The notes under the pieces: generated by a model
The model's database searches: none
The model's input: only the letters and a program-made list of their open reading frames with translations
Told to the model about the DNA's origin: nothing
Source of the DNA: Methanomassiliicoccales archaeon
GTDB lineage: Archaea; Thermoplasmatota; Thermoplasmata; Methanomassiliicoccales; JAAEEP01
Direction: 5' to 3'
NCBI GenBank assembly: GCA_013415695.1
Contig: JAAEEP010000008.1
Coordinates: forward strand, 25,936 to 89,935
Length of the DNA stretch: 64,000 bases
Program-made: the position numbers and the translations under genes
In this document: positions 24,707-33,781 of the stretch, piece after piece
Numbering within the stretch: the first letter of the stretch is position 1
Layout of the letters: every line of letters begins with the position of its first letter

Positions 24707-26323
24707 ATGAGAGTTGTTGAACATTCGAAGTCTACTACTGGAACCAAAACAAGGGTCCAGGACGTGACTCCAATTAGCGGAATGTGTCCATTGTGTATAG
24801 AAGAGTGCGGTACGATTTGTGAAATAGGAAAGGCCGCGTTCAGAGGTAGGGAAACTCTATATCCCTCTCCAGAATACTTCGGTGAAAGCACTGCTGCTTC
24901 AAACAAGGACTATTTCATCGATTTCTCCCACTTCCAGATACTCGCAGAGCTTATCGGTGCCTGGGGTGTTGAGGAAGATCCTGACGTCGCCTTCTTTGAG
25001 AATGCTGACTGCAGCACAACCGTGGCTACAAGCTCTAAGAAGCCCATCAAACTGAAGATACCTGTGGTTATCGCAGGCCTTGGCTCCACGGCGGTTGCCA
25101 AGAGGAACTGGGATAGTCTAGCAAAGGGCGCTGCCCTGGCAGGAATCATAGAGACCGTGGGAGAGAATGTCTGCGGAATGGATCATGAGTCTGTCTACTC
25201 TAACGGTAAGATCCAGAGATCTCCAGACATGGAGTTCAGGGTTAATTCCTTCAGGGAATTGTGGGATGGAGAGCACGGTAACATCGTGGTCCAGACCAAT
25301 GTCGAGGATATCAGGGGAGGTGTGGACGAGTATGCTCTATCCAAGCTTGAGGTCGACATAATCGAGCGCAAGTTTGGTCAGGGTGCCAAGGCAATCGGTG
25401 GCGAGGTTCGGTTACACACTTTGGAGCGTGCACTTGAGCTCAAGAAGCGCGGGTATCTTGTGATTCCAGACCCAGAGGATCCAGAAGTTCAGGAATCCTT
25501 TAAGGCGGGAGCATTCAAGAGCTTCGAACGCCACTCAAGAGTTGGATTCCCCAACGCTAAGGACTTCATAGAGGATGTTGAGAACCTCAGAAACATGGGA
25601 GCGAAATACGTATTCCTGAAACAGGGTGCATACAAGCCTGAGGTCGTAGCCTGGACAATGAAGGTGGCCTCTGAGGCTAAGATCGATATGCTTACCTTCG
25701 ACGGCGCAGGAGGAGGAACAGGAATGAGCCCTGTCCCCATGATGAACGAGATGTCAACCCCTACGATCCACCTCGAATCCCAGGTCCTATTGGCCGCTTC
25801 CATTTTGAAGAAGCAGGGACGATTCATCCCCGACTTGGCAATGGCCGGCGGATTTGTCAACGAGACCCAGATCTTCAAGGCGATGGCGATGTCGAATCTG
25901 GGTGGAGGTCCACTCATCAAGACATCGGCCATGGCAAGGGCTCCACTGACCGCGGTTATGAAGTCAAAGTACTTCGCCAGACTGGCCGAGAAGGGCAAAC
26001 TTCCCAAGTCGTTCTCCGACCAGTATACCAGCGATCCTGAGAACTTCTTCATTGCCACCAGGCATCTCGAGAACGAGTTCCCCGATCTCAAGCCCGGGAG
26101 GGACATTCCATGGGGCGCGGTCGGTCTATACACCTATTTGATAGATCGGATCGGCGAGGGTCTCAAACAGCTCCAGGCTGGCTCCAGGAAGTTCAAGTTG
26201 GACCTGTTGGAGAGAAGCGACATCCTGTCTCTCAGCGAATATGCCGCTAAGGTTACCGGGATCCCGACCTTCGACCAGAGGGCTTCGGAGGTAATCCCAG
26301 GAATCTTGGCGTACTGGGAGTGA
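24707..26323 (+). CDS. FMN-binding glutamate synthase family protein (second paralog)
   Basis: 538 residues. The FMN barrel of glutamate synthase is clear: PVVIAGLGSTAVAKRNW, FGQGAKAIGGEV, LTFDGAGGGTGMSP and AMAGGFVNE. It differs from the gltB-like gene at 2057: there is no ferredoxin domain, and the N-terminus instead carries a compact cysteine cluster (GMCPLCIEECGTIC). The 3Fe-4S motif of true glutamate synthases is not obvious. It could be a glutamate synthase variant or an enzyme with another amino acceptor. A small protein gene follows six bases downstream. The palindrome and hairpins upstream suggest that it is regulated. Confidence 0.85.
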   Translation: MRVVEHSKSTTGTKTRVQDVTPISGMCPLCIEECGTICEIGKAAFRGRETLYPSPEYFGESTAASNKDYFIDFSHFQILAELIGAWGVEEDPDVAFFENADCSTTVATSSKKPIKLKIPVVIAGLGSTAVAKRNWDSLAKGAALAGIIETVGENVCGMDHESVYSNGKIQRSPDMEFRVNSFRELWDGEHGNIVVQTNVEDIRGGVDEYALSKLEVDIIERKFGQGAKAIGGEVRLHTLERALELKKRGYLVIPDPEDPEVQESFKAGAFKSFERHSRVGFPNAKDFIEDVENLRNMGAKYVFLKQGAYKPEVVAWTMKVASEAKIDMLTFDGAGGGTGMSPVPMMNEMSTPTIHLESQVLLAASILKKQGRFIPDLAMAGGFVNETQIFKAMAMSNLGGGPLIKTSAMARAPLTAVMKSKYFARLAEKGKLPKSFSDQYTSDPENFFIATRHLENEFPDLKPGRDIPWGAVGLYTYLIDRIGEGLKQLQAGSRKFKLDLLERSDILSLSEYAAKVTGIPTFDQRASEVIPGILAYWE

Positions 26324-26329
26324 GGAACA

Positions 26330-26626
26330 ATGGTTTGGAAGAGTCTGCTTAAGCTATACGGACCACCAATGGAAGAGGCCTTTATTAGGCTGACCAAGCT
26401 GGCTGAAGAACTGCCGGAACTCACGGAAGGACGGCTAACCAATAAGATCATCCCCAGAGCAGGATTCATCATCGGACCCTATGATGTGGAGTTCGAGTGG
26501 GCGGAAAAGCCAGACGAGAAGATGATCCGCCTCCTCATCTTCAACATCGATGAGGTCCTGAGCGAGATCGGCTGCAGGTACAGAATCACAACTGTAGAAG
26601 ATGGATTCCTACCAGCAAGCAAGTGA
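26330..26626 (+). CDS. Small conserved-looking protein coupled to the FMN glutamate-synthase-like gene
   Basis: 98 residues, soluble. It starts six bases after its neighbour, so the two are almost certainly one transcript. Mixed alpha/beta composition: an amphipathic N-terminal helix (MEEAFIRLTKLAEELPEL), then beta strands (AGFIIGPYDVEFEWAE, MIRLLIFNIDEVL). No motif or family is recognised. A partner or specificity subunit of the FMN enzyme is a reasonable guess from position alone. Confidence 0.7.
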   Translation: MVWKSLLKLYGPPMEEAFIRLTKLAEELPELTEGRLTNKIIPRAGFIIGPYDVEFEWAEKPDEKMIRLLIFNIDEVLSEIGCRYRITTVEDGFLPASK

Positions 26627-26836
26627 TAACAAAGAACGGCGATACATCAACAAGCCCTAGCTTAAGCTGTAGACTCAAACCACAACAAGAAAGACCATAA
26701 TTCGAGACTTCGGGTGTCCTATTTCAATTTTTATGCGAATAATCATCGTTCTCTCCGTTAATTGCTATTGAAAAGACTGGCATTAACATCATTAATTGTG
26801 GGAAACCTTTAATATCGGTCAGTTCCATCAAAGCCA

Positions 26837-26944
26837 ATACCGCGGTGACGCGGTTAGAATCGGTTGCAAGGCCGATATAGGGGGATTCAAGTAATAGGGG
26901 GGGTTGAGCCTCCGACCTCTTTCGGGCGCTCACCTCATTTTTTT
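26837..26944 (+). ncRNA. Candidate structured non-coding RNA
   Basis: A TATA-like CTTTAATAT at 26807-26815 lies ~25 bases before a perfect 6-bp hairpin with a GNRA loop (ACCGCG, GTGA, CGCGGT; 26839-26854). A second hairpin follows (ATCGG/CCGAT, 26859-26876), then a G-rich single-stranded part, a third potential stem (CCGA ... TCGG) and a run of seven T at 26938-26944, a typical archaeal terminator. Within a 400-base gap with no convincing protein gene. No known class (tRNA, SRP, RNase P, C/D or H/ACA) is recognised. Confidence 0.4.
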
Positions 26945-27026
26945 ATTATCAATTTCAAACTGTATCCCAAGCTTATGAAAAGATATGTAATGTCCGACTG
27001 CCCATTGTAAAGAAGGATGCGTTCAG

Positions 27027-29096
27027 TTGAAGAGTGAAGCAAACCGACTCAAGAAAGAAAAGAGCCCTTACCTACTCCAGCACGCTTTCAACCCGGTGGA
27101 TTGGTATCCTTGGGGGGAGGAAGCATTCCGCAAAGCCTGGAATGAAGACAAACCGGTATTCCTCTCAATAGGCTATTCCACTTGTCATTGGTGCCATGTC
27201 ATGGAAAGGGAATCTTTCGAGGATCAGGAGGTCGCCAGGATCTTGAATGAGAGCTATGTGAGCATCAAGGTGGATCGGGAGGAAAGACCTGATGTCGACT
27301 CCACCTACATGGATGTGTGCCAGATGATGACGGGTTCTGGCGGTTGGCCCCTGACGATCATCATGAGGCCGGATAGGAAACCTTTCTTCGCTGCAACTTA
27401 CCTCCCTAGGGAAGGGCACTTTGGAATGCGAGGACTCAGACCGTTGCTGATTGAGATTGCCAATGCATGGAAGACTCAGAGGAGAAAGGTGGACGAGGTG
27501 GCGGAACGGGCGACCTCTGCAATCGCTGATCAGCTGGCAATAAGGGATAAGGGGGAGGAAATAGACAGAAGGATCTTCGATTCGCTTTATTTGCAGCTCC
27601 GTGATAGCTTTGATGAGAAATTCGGTGGATTCGGACCTCCACCAAAGTTTCCCTTGCCCCATAAAATTCTGGCTCTTTTAAGGTACTGGCGACGCACGGG
27701 GGAGAAACAGGCGTTGGAGATGGTTGAATTCACACTTCAAGCCATGTACCTTGGTGGGATAAAGGACCATGTAGGAGGAGGTTTCCATCGATACTCGACC
27801 GATGGCTACTGGCTTGTCCCTCATTTCGAGAAGATGCTCTATGATCAAGCACTGCTTCTTATGGCCTATTCAGAGGCATATCAGGCAACAAAGAGACTGG
27901 ATTTCAGAAAGACCGTGGAGGACATCGTCGCCTACATTGGAAGGGACATGACCTCTCCAGAAGGAGCATTTTATTCGGCGGAGGATGCGGATAGTGAAGG
28001 AGTTGAAGGTAAGTTCTACCTCTGGACCAAGGCCGAGATCGTGGAAACGTTAGGCGACGAAGCCGATCTTATCATTGATGAATTCAACGTTGAAGAGGAG
28101 GGGAACTTCAGAGAGTCGGACGGCAGTAGGAGCGGCATGAACATACTCCACTTGAGCCGGAGCTTCGATGATATCTCCAAGGAACTTGGTTTGGACGTAA
28201 TCGAACTAATCGATAAGATGCAAGTTTCCCTTGCAAGGATGCGGAAGGTTCGGGAAAATAGGGAAAGACCTTTGAGAGATGACAAGGTCCTCACGGATTG
28301 GAATGGCCTCATGATGGTCGCTCTCGCCAAGGCCAGTCGAGCCATTGATTCTTGCGAACTATCGAAAGCAGGTGAGAAGGCTGCTCGATTCATTCTGGAG
28401 AAGATGTCGAGGACCGGTCTAAGGCACAGGTACCGGCAGGGAGAGTTGTCCAAGGAAGTCTTCATTCAGGATTACTCCTTCTTCATATGGGGCCTCATAG
28501 AACTCTATCAAACAACTTTCGAAATCTCTTGGCTCGAAAGAGCAGTCGCTCTAACGAAGGAGATGCTCGATCGTTTCTGGGATGATGATCTTGGATTCTT
28601 CCTCCTATCCCCAAAGGAAGGGGAGGATATGATATTTCAAAAGATGGAATCGTACGATGGTGCGATTCCGTCTGGCAATTCCGTCGCTTTCCTGGACCTC
28701 GTTATGATATTCAGGATAACTGGGGACACTGGAATTGAAGCGGCGGCCAAGAAGCTAGCCCAAACCTACTCAGGAAGGGTCGTTGATAACCCTATGGCTT
28801 TCACCCTTTTCCTAACTGGATTGGACATGGTACTCGAGCCATCCAGTGAGGTGGTCATTGTGGGTGATCCCATGTCAGATGATGTTGGGGAGATGATCTC
28901 TGCGATTAGAAATGCGTACCTTCCAGAAGCAATAGTGATGATCAAGAGTGACGATTCGCTTTCAAAAATAGCGCCCTTCACTGAGCACATGATGACCAAA
29001 GAGGGAGAGGCCCAGGCCTATGTGTGTTCGGGGAGATCGTGCAGAGCCCCAACCAGCTCAGCTGATGAGATGTTGAGATCCATGATTGGGAAATGA
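27027..29096 (+). CDS. YyaL/Spermatogenesis-associated protein 20-like (thioredoxin-like DUF255 plus glycosidase-like domain)
   Basis: 689 residues, TTG start behind AAGGATG. The N-terminus is the DUF255 thioredoxin-like domain with [13 protein letters not shown] and the CXXC-like motif [10 protein letters not shown]; the rest is an (alpha/alpha) barrel related to N-acylglucosamine epimerases and unsaturated glucuronyl hydrolases ([30 protein letters not shown]). The family is widespread, but the reaction is not established. Single gene with its own promoter region; a candidate small RNA precedes it. Confidence 0.92.
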   Translation: MKSEANRLKKEKSPYLLQHAFNPVDWYPWGEEAFRKAWNEDKPVFLSIGYSTCHWCHVMERESFEDQEVARILNESYVSIKVDREERPDVDSTYMDVCQMMTGSGGWPLTIIMRPDRKPFFAATYLPREGHFGMRGLRPLLIEIANAWKTQRRKVDEVAERATSAIADQLAIRDKGEEIDRRIFDSLYLQLRDSFDEKFGGFGPPPKFPLPHKILALLRYWRRTGEKQALEMVEFTLQAMYLGGIKDHVGGGFHRYSTDGYWLVPHFEKMLYDQALLLMAYSEAYQATKRLDFRKTVEDIVAYIGRDMTSPEGAFYSAEDADSEGVEGKFYLWTKAEIVETLGDEADLIIDEFNVEEEGNFRESDGSRSGMNILHLSRSFDDISKELGLDVIELIDKMQVSLARMRKVRENRERPLRDDKVLTDWNGLMMVALAKASRAIDSCELSKAGEKAARFILEKMSRTGLRHRYRQGELSKEVFIQDYSFFIWGLIELYQTTFEISWLERAVALTKEMLDRFWDDDLGFFLLSPKEGEDMIFQKMESYDGAIPSGNSVAFLDLVMIFRITGDTGIEAAAKKLAQTYSGRVVDNPMAFTLFLTGLDMVLEPSSEVVIVGDPMSDDVGEMISAIRNAYLPEAIVMIKSDDSLSKIAPFTEHMMTKEGEAQAYVCSGRSCRAPTSSADEMLRSMIGK

Positions 29097-29217
29097 CAAT
29101 ATCTTAGGGCTACGCCTTCATCTCTAAGTGCGAAATTAATTTATTTAACGCATTGAAATATCTCATTCGGATCCGGCCTTCGAACAAGGAATGTTCCGCT
29201 GATCAGGGAGAGGAATA

Positions 29218-29958
29218 ATGTCCAAGTGGTTCTATATCAAGCTGGCAGCACTGTTCGGTGTACTATCAGCATTGACCTACTTTTCCCATTACCTGATCTT
29301 TCATGATGTCCATCACATTTTCATCTACCTGATAGGTGACCTTGGATTTATGTTCCTGGAAGTATTGCTGATAACTCTGGTCTTCCATGAGCTGCTAAGC
29401 AGACGCGAGAAGAAACAGATACTAGAGAAGCTGAATATGGTTATTGGTGTATTCTTTAGCGAAGTTGGAACAGAACTCCTGAAATTCTTCTCCGACATGG
29501 ACCCACAGGAGGACAGGATCAGTAGGGAGCTTTTCATTACCAAAGACTGGACCAATGAGGGATTCACTACCGTAATAGCCAATGTAAAAAGTACCAAGTT
29601 CGAGATTGACCCCCTCAGAGGAGATCTTCCAGGACTTCAGAAATTCATGAGACAGAAGCGTGAATTCCTTATCCGGTTGCTTGAGAACCCAAACCTTCTG
29701 GAACATGAATTGTTCACGGACTTACTATGGGCAGTCTTCCACCTTGGAGAAGAGCTTTCTGCCAGGAAGAGTATCGAGGAATTGGGAACCCCAGATATAG
29801 GGCACATCAGGGGTGACATTAGTCGTGCATACGGTCGACTTATTGAAGAATGGCTTGAATACATGATGCACCTCAAGAACAACTACCCGTATCTCTTCTC
29901 ACTGGCTATGAGGACCAATCCCTTCGACCCATCTGCCCATCCAGAGATAACCGAGTGA
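29218..29958 (+). CDS. Membrane protein of unknown function with two N-terminal helices
   Basis: 246 residues; start ATG with ribosome binding site GGGAGAGG. Two membrane helices (~residues 8-55) hold His-rich positions (FHDVHHIFIYL), followed by a cytoplasmic helical domain of about 190 residues (REKKQILEKLNMVIGVFFSE onward). The pattern looks like a conserved archaeal membrane protein, but I cannot name the family. No catalytic motif. Transcribed alone. Confidence 0.72.
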   Translation: MSKWFYIKLAALFGVLSALTYFSHYLIFHDVHHIFIYLIGDLGFMFLEVLLITLVFHELLSRREKKQILEKLNMVIGVFFSEVGTELLKFFSDMDPQEDRISRELFITKDWTNEGFTTVIANVKSTKFEIDPLRGDLPGLQKFMRQKREFLIRLLENPNLLEHELFTDLLWAVFHLGEELSARKSIEELGTPDIGHIRGDISRAYGRLIEEWLEYMMHLKNNYPYLFSLAMRTNPFDPSAHPEITE

Positions 29959-30032
29959 TCTTGGTCAAGAAATGGTTGACTTGTGGTACACCGACATTAA
30001 GCTTGATCCATATTGATCGGCGAGAAGAAGGT

Positions 30033-30117
30033 GACCCGCCTGAGGGAAGCAGAGGTCTGAGTGAGTTTCTGAGGAGGGTGTAACATTCCCTTCTGCCTCG
30101 ACCTCAGTTGATGGGTC
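30033..30117 (-). ncRNA. Candidate structured RNA between convergent genes
   Basis: Nested pairs close the segment: GACCC/GGGTC (30033-30037 with 30113-30117), CTGAGG/CCTCAG (30040-30045 with 30102-30107) and GCAGA/TCTGC (30049-30053 with 30092-30096). A TATA-like CCTATATATTGG on the minus strand (30136-30147) is ~25 bases before the first pair, which suggests transcription leftward. The gap 29959-30205 has no protein gene. No known RNA class recognised; the strand is inferred from the TATA element only. Confidence 0.35.
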
Positions 30118-30205
30118 TATGTTGGATGATACATCCAATATATAGGTATATGATATTTATTGATTTCCAGCATCGATTTTGAATTTTTCAGACTAAATCA
30201 TCGAA

Positions 30206-30790
30206 TTACATTATATCTAGCGCTGCAGCCACTGCCCCGTTCTCAGCATCATCGAAATTCTTGGCTGTCCCGATTATGATCACATCTCCTTCCTTGAGAT
30301 TAAAGAGCTCTCGCAGGACTCTGGCGTCTGCTGGCTGTTCCAGGTCAAGGTTGTAGTCGGGTGGAATGATGAGGGTTCCCTTCTTGATCACGATGGTGGT
30401 CGCGCCATCCGCCCCTGCCTTGATTGCGGAATCCCTCTGCTGTATTCCACTGGCGATCATATTGGCGGAACTTCTCACCTGAACGGCGACGTTGCTATCG
30501 CTGAGGGACATATCAGTCGAGGGAAGCCTTTCCACCTTCATGGGAATGCCCTCTAAGAAATAGCTACCACTTTTTGTTATCTGAATGCCCGTCTGCCTAA
30601 CCTCGATAAACCCCTTGTCCCTGAGGAACTCCAGGATTGTGCGAATGCTTCCTTCCCCGATCCCAATGCTGTCAGCGAGGGATTTCCTGCCACGGCGCTT
30701 GCAGTCTGAAAGTTGTGAGAGGGCCCTATATACATGATGATCACCGAAGCGATGTATAGGGCCGTACTCCTTGAGATCGATGAGTTTCAT
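30206..30790 (-). CDS. Winged-helix DUF4443 family regulator
   Basis: 194 residues. Residues ~20-80 are a winged-helix DNA-binding domain (KSLADSIGIGEGSIRTILEFLRDKG split across the recognition helix), and residues ~85-194 a DUF4443-like ligand domain (AVQVRSSANMIASGI, ending in DDAENGAVAAALDIM). Such archaeal proteins are thought to be transcriptional regulators. It follows the S-adenosylmethionine synthetase gene by three bases, so the two are co-expressed; a link to methionine or SAM control is inference. Confidence 0.75.
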   Translation of the reverse strand: MKLIDLKEYGPIHRFGDHHVYRALSQLSDCKRRGRKSLADSIGIGEGSIRTILEFLRDKGFIEVRQTGIQITKSGSYFLEGIPMKVERLPSTDMSLSDSNVAVQVRSSANMIASGIQQRDSAIKAGADGATTIVIKKGTLIIPPDYNLDLEQPADARVLRELFNLKEGDVIIIGTAKNFDDAENGAVAAALDIM

Positions 30791-30793
30791 TAG

Positions 30794-31990
30794 TCAGAAA
30801 ACCGCAATCTCACCATTTACAATTTTCTTCGTCACTTCCTCGATATTGTCCAACCAGAACGCGGCAATAGATTCAGACTCCTTGTACCATTTGGCACAAT
30901 TGGCCCCCTCTTCCATGATCAGCTGGATGCTTGCGGTATAGGGTTGATTGATAGGCTTTCCAATCTGGGACAGAATGCGCACCCTCACTTCTTCGATATC
31001 TCCACATGCCTCCTCAGCGATCTGATTGGATATCACATTGGCCAGGATGTTGTAGAGTTTACCTACGTGGGTGACCGGATTCTTTCCCGCTGCCGCTTCC
31101 ATGCTCATCGGCCTGAAGGGAGTTATCAACCCGTTGACCCTGTTGCCACGACCCACTGAGCCATCGTCTCCATTCTCCATAGATAGCCCAGTAACAGTGT
31201 TGTAGAAGATGCCGTTTTCATAATCATCAGCGGTGTTGATGTAGACAACAACCTCGTTGTCGGTGATTCCGCTGGCAAAATCAAATGCCTTGTCCTTGAC
31301 CTCCTCTATGATGGAGACATAGGCGTCCTTGTCGTCGATGTACTTGTCGACCATGGCGCATGCGATGGTCAGGGTGATCGTATCGTTGAACCTCGAGGCC
31401 ATTACCTTCACATCTTCCCCCGTTCCCTTCACTTTCTTCTTGAGGGAGTTGTTCATGAACCTCTCTGTCTCTAGGACCACCGTCTCGGTCTGGCTAAAGG
31501 GAGCGAATCCCACACCGAATGAGGTATCGTTTGCTAAAAGCTTAGCCGAGGAGTAGACTCCTGTAAGGTCTACGCTTCCCCTGCTGATCTTGGTGTCAAG
31601 GGTGACATCGGATTCGAAATCAAGATTGGGGAAGTATTGTTTTAGATAGTCGCCGGCGGCATCGCGGGCCACTTTTCGATAGGGGAGCCGCTCTCCATTC
31701 ACCTCAGTGGTCGCCCTTCCGACAAGCAGGATGTATACGGGGTCAAGGACTTCCCCTCCACCGAACTGGGGTGCGGATTGACCTCCCACGATCTGGGTCT
31801 CGTCAGTGTTGTGATGCAATATCTGGTCAAACTCCTTCAAATACATCTTGCACAATGCTCGGCTCACTGATTCGGCCAATCCATCTGCGATGCTGTCAGG
31901 GTGCCCTATTCCCTTTCTCTCTACAAGTTCGACTCTTTGCTTATATACCGGTGTATAATCGATCTCTTCAACCACGATGTTCTTTGACAT
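30794..31990 (-). CDS. mat: Archaeal S-adenosylmethionine synthetase (methionine adenosyltransferase)
   Basis: 398 residues, typical of the archaeal MAT family, which differs strongly from bacterial MetK. Motifs include [20 protein letters not shown] [45 protein letters not shown] and [17 protein letters not shown]. It makes S-adenosylmethionine from methionine and ATP. Start ATG at 31990 has ribosome binding site GGTGAT. It heads a two-gene unit with the DUF4443 regulator and is divergent from an HTH-CBS protein gene. Confidence 0.97.
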   Translation of the reverse strand: MSKNIVVEEIDYTPVYKQRVELVERKGIGHPDSIADGLAESVSRALCKMYLKEFDQILHHNTDETQIVGGQSAPQFGGGEVLDPVYILLVGRATTEVNGERLPYRKVARDAAGDYLKQYFPNLDFESDVTLDTKISRGSVDLTGVYSSAKLLANDTSFGVGFAPFSQTETVVLETERFMNNSLKKKVKGTGEDVKVMASRFNDTITLTIACAMVDKYIDDKDAYVSIIEEVKDKAFDFASGITDNEVVVYINTADDYENGIFYNTVTGLSMENGDDGSVGRGNRVNGLITPFRPMSMEAAAGKNPVTHVGKLYNILANVISNQIAEEACGDIEEVRVRILSQIGKPINQPYTASIQLIMEEGANCAKWYKESESIAAFWLDNIEEVTKKIVNGEIAVF

Positions 31991-32149
31991 TGAATATCAC
32001 CTTCTTCAATCAAGATCTGCTATCCAGGTGGAATATCGACATTAGCCAGTAATCCTGGAAGCATCCCATAGAATCGTCGTAATATTTACTTGCATATATA
32101 GGTGATTGACAGGATTATTCAAATATGAATAGGAACATGGTCTATTGCC

Positions 32150-32710
32150 ATGTTCCCTCCTCCATCAAAAATTAGGCAGTTACGTCTAGGCACGGATATG
32201 ACTCAATCTGAGCTCGCAGCGAGGTCGGGCGTCAGCCAGTCTACAATAACTAAGATAGAGAGAGGCACTATCCATGGTTCATACGAGGCCGTCTCAAGCA
32301 TCTTCAAAATACTCCAGGAGGAAATGGACAAACGTCGTGCTGGAAGGAAGGTCAAAGAAGTAGCCACCATAGACGTGATAAGCGTACAGGTATCGGACAA
32401 CTTGAGGAGAGCATCAGAGATCATGAGGGAAAGGGGGTTCTCCCAACTTCCGGTATTTAACGGAAAGATACACGTGGGAAGCGTTAGTGAAAGGGGTGTA
32501 CTCCGTCTTCTACGCGAGGGGACAAGTATGGCCGACTTAGGTGAACGAAGCGTGGAGTCCAGCATGGAAGATGCGTTTCCCATCGTCAGTGAGGAAACCT
32601 TACTGGAGACAATCACCCCCCTGCTCTCACATTCAGGCGCTGTTTTAGTGGCGGACAGGGGAGATATCACCGGGATCGTCACCTCATCAGATATTCTGAA
32701 GCTGATCTAA
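32150..32710 (+). CDS. HTH-XRE regulator with a CBS domain pair
   Basis: 186 residues. Residues ~5-60 are a lambda-repressor-type helix-turn-helix (QLRLGTDMTQSELAARSGVS, then STITKIERG). Residues ~70-186 are two CBS repeats (VSDNLRRASEIMRERGFSQL, GDITGIVTSSDILKLI). CBS pairs bind adenosyl ligands such as AMP, ATP or SAM. The gene is divergent from S-adenosylmethionine synthetase across a shared ~160-base promoter region with TATA-like elements, so SAM-responsive control of that operon is a testable idea. The ATG lacks a clear ribosome binding site, as in many leaderless archaeal mRNAs. Confidence 0.9.
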   Translation: MFPPPSKIRQLRLGTDMTQSELAARSGVSQSTITKIERGTIHGSYEAVSSIFKILQEEMDKRRAGRKVKEVATIDVISVQVSDNLRRASEIMRERGFSQLPVFNGKIHVGSVSERGVLRLLREGTSMADLGERSVESSMEDAFPIVSEETLLETITPLLSHSGAVLVADRGDITGIVTSSDILKLI

Positions 32711-32771
32711 TTGGCCTGATAACGATAAGATTATCTAATTTCAAAGGAATAATTTCTAACGGTGGGGACGC

Positions 32772-33281
32772 TTGTCCAACTTCAGTTGCCCACGTTGTGG
32801 TGAACCTATTTGGGAGTGGTCCAAGTACTGTTCCAGATGCGGTTGGAAACTTCCACACAAAGAACATGCGGGACCGACTTATCAAGAGGCTCAATACCCA
32901 AGATCGAATTACCAGGAATCTTATTACCCGCCGCCCTACCATAGACCATGGGTAAAGGAGAAGGATCCCGGTACTGTGCTCTTAATAGCCCTCATCCTAG
33001 GAATAATAGGATTCATGGGAATTGGTCACCTATATGTAGGAAAAATTGCGAGGGGGATCGCCCTCCTCATTTTCGGATTGATAATCGTTCCCATGTTCGT
33101 TGCTGTAATGATGTATCTGATGGTGAGCGGTATAGGCTACATTGACGAAACCGTGATCGTTCCCTTCATAGTCTTGACCGTAATATGGCTGATAGTCCTT
33201 ATCTGGCAGACCTATGATGCCCATGAACTGGCCAAGCAGTATAATCACGTCCTAAGGACCACGGGGTTACCCCCATGGTGA
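32772..33281 (+). CDS. Zinc-ribbon TM2-domain membrane protein
   Basis: 169 residues, TTG start behind GGTGGGG. N-terminal zinc ribbon with two CXXC knuckles (CPRCGEP ... CSRCGWK), a Pro/Tyr-rich linker (~residues 30-62), then two or three membrane helices that carry the TM2-domain pattern (GIIGFMGIGHLYVGKIARG). TM2 proteins are small membrane proteins of unknown role; zinc-ribbon fusions are common in archaea. Separate from neighbouring genes. Confidence 0.8.
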   Translation: MSNFSCPRCGEPIWEWSKYCSRCGWKLPHKEHAGPTYQEAQYPRSNYQESYYPPPYHRPWVKEKDPGTVLLIALILGIIGFMGIGHLYVGKIARGIALLIFGLIIVPMFVAVMMYLMVSGIGYIDETVIVPFIVLTVIWLIVLIWQTYDAHELAKQYNHVLRTTGLPPW

Positions 33282-33305
33282 CTTCATTGGTCCGATAGAT
33301 GATTA

Positions 33306-33722
33306 CTACAAGGAAAGCCTGCCCTCCTCATCCACCTCTGTGAACGGATTCCAAGCTACTTCCCACAAGTGACCGTCCACATCTCGAAAGTATGAAGAAT
33401 AACCTCCCCAGAAAACGTCTTGAGGCTCCTTTATTATGAATGCTCCAAGACTCCTGACTCGTTCGATCATATTATCGACATCATTCTTGGAACTCATGTT
33501 CAGGGCCAACGTTATGCCTCGAAACCCACTTCCTCCGGGGGGCATACCTACATCATCCGCCAAAGCATCCCAGAGGTAGAGACCGAGAACAGTGCTTCCA
33601 GTTCGGAACCAAACAATATTGTCATCGCTCTTTTCCGACCGGTCAAATCCAAGCGCTTCGTAGAACTCTGCTGCTTTCTGGATTTCCCGAACTCCCAGGG
33701 TGATTATGCTTATCATTTTCAT
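33306..33722 (-). CDS. VOC family (glyoxalase/dioxygenase fold) protein
   Basis: 138 residues from the ATG at 33722, supported by GGAGGGAG eight bases upstream; the frame stays open further upstream, but that part overlaps RNase Z and lacks domain sequence. Motifs: LGVREIQKAAEFYEALGF at the start and the metal-site-like YFRDVDGHLWEVAWNPF at the end. The family covers metal-dependent isomerases, dioxygenases and resistance proteins. Substrate unknown. Same strand as, and 59 bases downstream of, RNase Z. Confidence 0.85.
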   Translation of the reverse strand: MKMISIITLGVREIQKAAEFYEALGFDRSEKSDDNIVWFRTGSTVLGLYLWDALADDVGMPPGGSGFRGITLALNMSSKNDVDNMIERVRSLGAFIIKEPQDVFWGGYSSYFRDVDGHLWEVAWNPFTEVDEEGRLSL

Positions 33723-33781
33723 TGAGTTGGCTCCCTCCAATCTCAATTCCATTTCTTTGTATGAATATTCTCCTGACCTGA

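Noticed and set aside
25489..26133. 214-codon minus-strand frame
   Set aside because: Antisense to the FMN-binding enzyme; composition typical of a shadow frame.
26724..26933. 69-codon minus-strand frame
   Set aside because: Overlaps the hairpins and G-rich part of the candidate RNA; no ribosome binding site or recognised family.
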